Shown here one piece after another: positions 60,101 through 64,000 of a stretch of 64,000 nt of DNA (position 1 is its first letter; every line of letters begins with the position of its first letter). The notes under the pieces are model-generated. The model was not told the DNA's origin. It was given only the letters and a program-made list of their open reading frames with translations, and did not search any database. Location: the NCBI GenBank assembly GCA_026874595.1, contig CM049321.1, forward strand, positions 2,724,479 to 2,788,478, read 5' to 3'. Both the position numbers and the translations under genes were made by a program. Origin of the DNA: Sipunculus nudus. Its lineage: Eukaryota; Annelida; Sipuncula; Golfingiida; Sipunculidae.

Positions 60101-63100
60101 ATGATTCTCCCAGCACAAAGTCAGAATATCACTTAATATAATTTCCAATTTATAATAGAGCAATGAACTCTCAAATCAGAATCAATTCCATGTCCTTTGC
60201 ATTTGAAGCAATGTATTCTTGAGGTGAGGGTACACGACAGTTGAGCAAAAGTTTAAGGCTCCTGTGACCGATGATTTGGGACACGACTCATTAAAATAAA
60301 CATGTAACTGAAAAATGGGAAGGGATGATTCTCCCAGCACACAGTCAGAATAACACTTAATATAATTTTCCAATTTATATAGGAGCAATGAACTCCCAAA
60401 TCAGAATCAATTCTATGTCCTTTGTATTTGAAGCAATGTATTCTTGAGGTGAAGGTACACGACAGTTGAGCAAAAGTTTAAGGCTCCTGTGACCGATGAT
60501 TTGGCACACGACTCATTAAAATGAACATGAAGCTGAAAAATGGGAAGGGATGATACTCCCAGCACACAGTCAGAATAACACTTAATATAATTTTCCAATT
60601 TATAATAGAGCAATGAACTCTCAAATCAGAATCAATTCTATGTCCTTTGTATTTGAAGCAATGTATTCTTGAGGTGAAGGTACACGACAGTTGAGCAAAA
60701 GTTTAAGGCTCCTGTGACCGATGATTTGGGACACGACTCATTAAAATAAACATGTAACTGAAAAATGGGAAGGGATGATTCTCCCAGCACACAGTCAGAA
60801 TAACACTTAATATAATTTTCCAATTTATATAAGAGCAATGAACTCTCAAATCAGAATCAATTCTATGTACTTTGCATTTGAAGCAATGTATTCTTGAGGT
60901 GAAGGTACACGCGGTTGAGCAAAAGTTTAAGGCTCCTGTGACCGATGATTTGGGACAGACTCATTAAAATGAACATGTAACTGAAAAATGGGTAGGGATG
61001 ATCCTCCCAGCAAACAGTTCAGAATAACACTTAATATAATTTCCCATTTGTAATAGAGCAATGAACTCTCAAATCAGAATCAATTCTATGTCCATTGTAT
61101 TTGAAGCAATGTATTCTTGAAGTGAAGGCACACGACAGTTGAGCAAAAGTTTAAGGCTCCTGTGACCGATGATTCGGGACACGACTCATTAAAATGAACA
61201 TGAAACTGAAAAATGGGAAGGGATGATCCTCCCAGCACACATTTCAGAATAACACTTAATATAATTTCCAATTTATAATAGAGCAATGAACTCTCAAATC
61301 AGAATAAATTCTATGTCCTTTTTATTTGAAGCAATGTATTCTTGAGGTGAAGGTACACGACAGTTAAGCAAAAGTTTAAGGCTCCTTTGACCGATGATTC
61401 GGGACACGACTCATTAAAATGAACATGAAACTAAAAAAAAATGGGAAGGGATGATCCTCCAAGCACACAGTTCAGAATAACACTTAATATAATTTCCAAT
61501 TTATAATAGAGCAATGAACTCCCAAATCAGAATCAATTCTATGTCCTTTGTCTTTGAAGCAATGTATTCTTCAGGTGAAGGTACACGACAGTTGTACAAA
61601 AGTTTAAGGCTCCTGTGACCGATGATTTGGGACACGACTCATTGAAATGAACATGTAACTGAAAAATGGGAAGGGATGATTCTCCCAGCACAAAGTCAGA
61701 ATATCACTTAACATAATTTCCAATTTATAATAGAGCAATGAACTCTCAAATCAGAATCAATTCCATGTCCTTTGTCTTTGAAGCAATGTATTCTTGAGGT
61801 GAGGGTACACGACAGTTGAGCAAAAGTTTAAGGCTCTTGTGACCGATGATTTGGGACACGACTCATTAAAATAAACATGTAACTGAAAAATGGGAAGGGA
61901 TGATTCTCCCAGCACACAGTCAGAATAACACTTAATATAATTTTCCAATTTATATAGGAGCAATGAACTCCCAAATCAGAATCAATTCTATGTCCTTTGT
62001 ATTTGAAGCAATGTATTCTTCAGGTGAAGGTACACGACAGTTGAGCAAAAGTTTAAGGCTCCTGTGACCGATGATTTGGGACACGACTCATTAAAATGAA
62101 CATGTAACTGAAAAATGGGTAGGGATGATCCTCCCAGCAAACAGTTCAGAATAACACTTTATATAATTTCCAATTTGTAATAGAGCAATGAACTCTCAAA
62201 TCAGAATCAATTCTATGTCCATTGTATTTGAAGCAATGTATTCTTGAAATGAAGGCACACGACAGTTGAGCAAAAGTTTAAGGCTCCTGTGACCGATGAT
62301 TCGGGACACGACTCATTAAAATGAACATGAAACTGAAAAATGGGAAGGGATGATCCTCCCAGCACACAGTTCAGAATAACACTTAATATAATTTCTAATT
62401 TATAATAGAGCAATGAACTCTCAAATCAGAATAAATTCTACGTCCTTTGTATTTGAAGCAATGTATTCTTGAGGTGAAGGTACACGACAGTTAAGCAAAA
62501 GTTTAAGGCTCCTTTGACCGATGATTCGGGACACGACTCATTAAAATGAACATGAAACTAAAAAATGGGAAGGGATGATCCTCCAAGCACACAGTTCAGA
62601 ATAACACTTAATATAATTTCCAATTTATAATAGAGCAATGAACTCCCAAATCAGAATCAATTCTATGTCCTTTGTCTTTGAAGCAATGTATTCTTCAGGT
62701 CAAGGTACACGACAGTTAAGCAAAAGTTTAAGGCTCCTGTGACCGATGATTTGGGACACGACTCATTAAAATGAACATGTAACTGAAAAATGGGAAGGGA
62801 TGATTCTCCCAGCACACAGTCAAAATAACACTTAATATAATTTTCCAATTTATATAAGAGCAATGAACTCCCAAATCAGAATCACTTCTAAGTCCTTTGT
62901 ATTTGAAACAATGTATTCTTGAGGTGAAGGTACACGACAGTTGAGCAAAAGTTTAAGGCTCCTGTGACCGATGATTTGGGACACGACTCATTAAAATGAA
63001 CATGAAACTGAAAAATGGGAAGGGATGATCCTCCCAGCAAACAGTTCAGAATAACACTTAATATAATTTCCAATTTATAATAGAGCAATGGACTCCCAAA

Positions 63101-64000
63101 TCAGGATCAATTCCATGTCCTTTGTCTTTGAAGCAATGTATTCTTAAGGTCAAGGTACACGACAGTTGAGCAAAAGTTTAAGGCTCCTGTGACCGATGAT
63201 TTGGGACACGACTCATTAAAATGAACATGACACTGAAAAATGGGAAGTTATGATCCTCCCAGCACACAGTTCAGAATAACACTTAATATAATTTCCAATT
63301 TATAATAGAGAAGTGAACTCTTAAATCAGAATGAATTCTATGTCCTTTGTATTTGAAGCAATGTATTCTTGAGGTGAAGGTACACGACAGTTGAGCAAAA
63401 GTTTAAGGCTCCTGTGACCGATGATTTGGGACACGACTCATTAAAATGAACATGAAACTGAAAAATGGGAAGGGATGATCCTCCCAGCACACAGTCAGAA
63501 TATCACTTAATATAATTTCCAATTTATAATAGAGCAATGAAATCTCAAACCAGAATCAATTTTATGTCCTTTGTATTTGAAGCAATGTATTCTTGAGGTG
63601 AAGGTACACTACAGTTGATCAAAAGTTTAAGGCTCCTGTGACCGATGATTTGGGACACGACTCATTAAAATGAACATGAAACTGAAAAATGGGAAGGGAT
63701 GATCCTCCCAGCACACAGTCAGAATAACACCTAATATGATTTTTCAATTTATAATAGAGCAATGAACTGTCAAATCAGAATCAATTCTATGTCCTTTGTA
63801 TTTGAAGCAATGTATTCTTGAGGAGAAGGTACACGACAGTTGATCCAAAGTTTAAGGCTCCTGTGACCGATGATTTGGGACACGACTCATTAAAATAAAC
63901 ATGTAACTGAAAAATGGGAAGGGATGATTCTCCCAGCACACAGAATAACACTTAATATAATTTCCAATTTATAATAGAGCAATGAACTCCCAAATCAGAA
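51181..64000. repeat. ~225-bp satellite, about 57 units, runs off the window
   Basis: Head-to-tail units of about 224-225 bp. Landmarks in each: GAGCAATGAACT, CAAATCAGAATCAATTC, TTTGAAGCAATGTATTC, GTACACGACAGTTGAGC, TTAAGGCTCCTGTGACCGAT, GGGACACGACTCATTAAAAT, AAAAATGGGAAGGGATGAT and ATAACACTTAATATAATTT. Variants include CAGTCAGAAT versus CAGTTCAGAAT, and units with a short deletion (ACGCGGTTGAGC). Short minus-strand frames of 60-120 codons recur only because the unit is nearly a multiple of three. No CENP-B-like box or other motif was identified. Confidence 0.97.
57250..62024. repeat. Higher-order satellite repeat, 2,691-bp offset
   Basis: Distinctive units recur 2,691 bp apart (12 monomers). 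The GTTGTACAAAAG variant at 57325 recurs at 60016. The unit starting near 57491 recurs at 60182, 57722 at 60413, 57947 at 60638 and 58395 at 61086. After an insertion in an A run near 61434 the offset becomes 2,694. Copies appear almost identical over about 2.07 kb (57250-59330 versus 59941-62024). Confidence 0.85.

Noticed and set aside
51725-63088. Dozens of similar 66-119 codon minus-strand frames, apparently a gene family
   Set aside because: They are the same window of each satellite unit. The unit is about 225 bp, a multiple of three, so frames recur and sometimes read through. There is no splice, start or domain context.

Overview
The window reads as animal nuclear DNA, probably from a lophotrochozoan invertebrate such as a mollusc; that assignment is an inference. 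Both genes are broken into short exons with GT..AG introns. The background is AT-rich and full of (TA)n and poly-G tracts. Interspersed copies include a tRNA-derived SINE, Penelope-like elements, an L1-like and a CR1-like LINE, a MITE and two large tandem arrays. No rRNA, CRISPR or bacterial-type operon was seen.

Two protein genes can be supported. (1) A plus-strand two-exon gene (4896-5004 joined to 6378-7174) encodes a 301-residue multi-pass membrane protein resembling the long, tryptophan-rich TspO/MBR-type proteins. Two perfect CRE sites and an E-box lie about 430 bp upstream. (2) A minus-strand gene runs from the signal-peptide exon at 41433 down to at least 20093. I placed 13 coding exons, and every splice phase agrees. 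They encode about 797 residues of a secreted protein: signal peptide, VWD, C8, VWD, C8, Thr-rich linker, VWD. The exons form a repeated four-exon module with identical lengths (93 and 293 nt) in successive modules. A TATA box followed by a splice donor near 46.25 kb may be its promoter and first noncoding exon. Its 3' end was not found.

Layout: 1-4.3 kb is intergenic with one SINE. 4.4-8.4 kb holds gene 1. 8.9-11.4 kb holds repeats. 12.0-15.46 kb is a ~102-bp tandem repeat that reverses orientation near 13.75 kb, making a ~3.4 kb imperfect palindrome, followed by a compact 63-bp-arm hairpin at 15.51-15.65 kb. 15.8-19.8 kb shows no recognised gene. 20.1-41.4 kb is the VWD/C8 gene with an L1-like relic, two Penelope-like elements and a SINE in its introns. 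41.5-51.2 kb is upstream sequence including a diverged ~1.7 kb duplication, one copy of which carries a CR1-like insertion. 51.18-64.0 kb is a ~225-bp satellite with higher-order structure that runs off the window.

The most interesting signal is in the Penelope-like elements. Three 48-nt hammerhead ribozyme motifs (type I layout, CUGANGA...GAAAC core) sit at their ends. Two look intact and are antisense to the VWD/C8 gene. The third, in sense orientation inside an intron, has substitutions that break two of its three stems.
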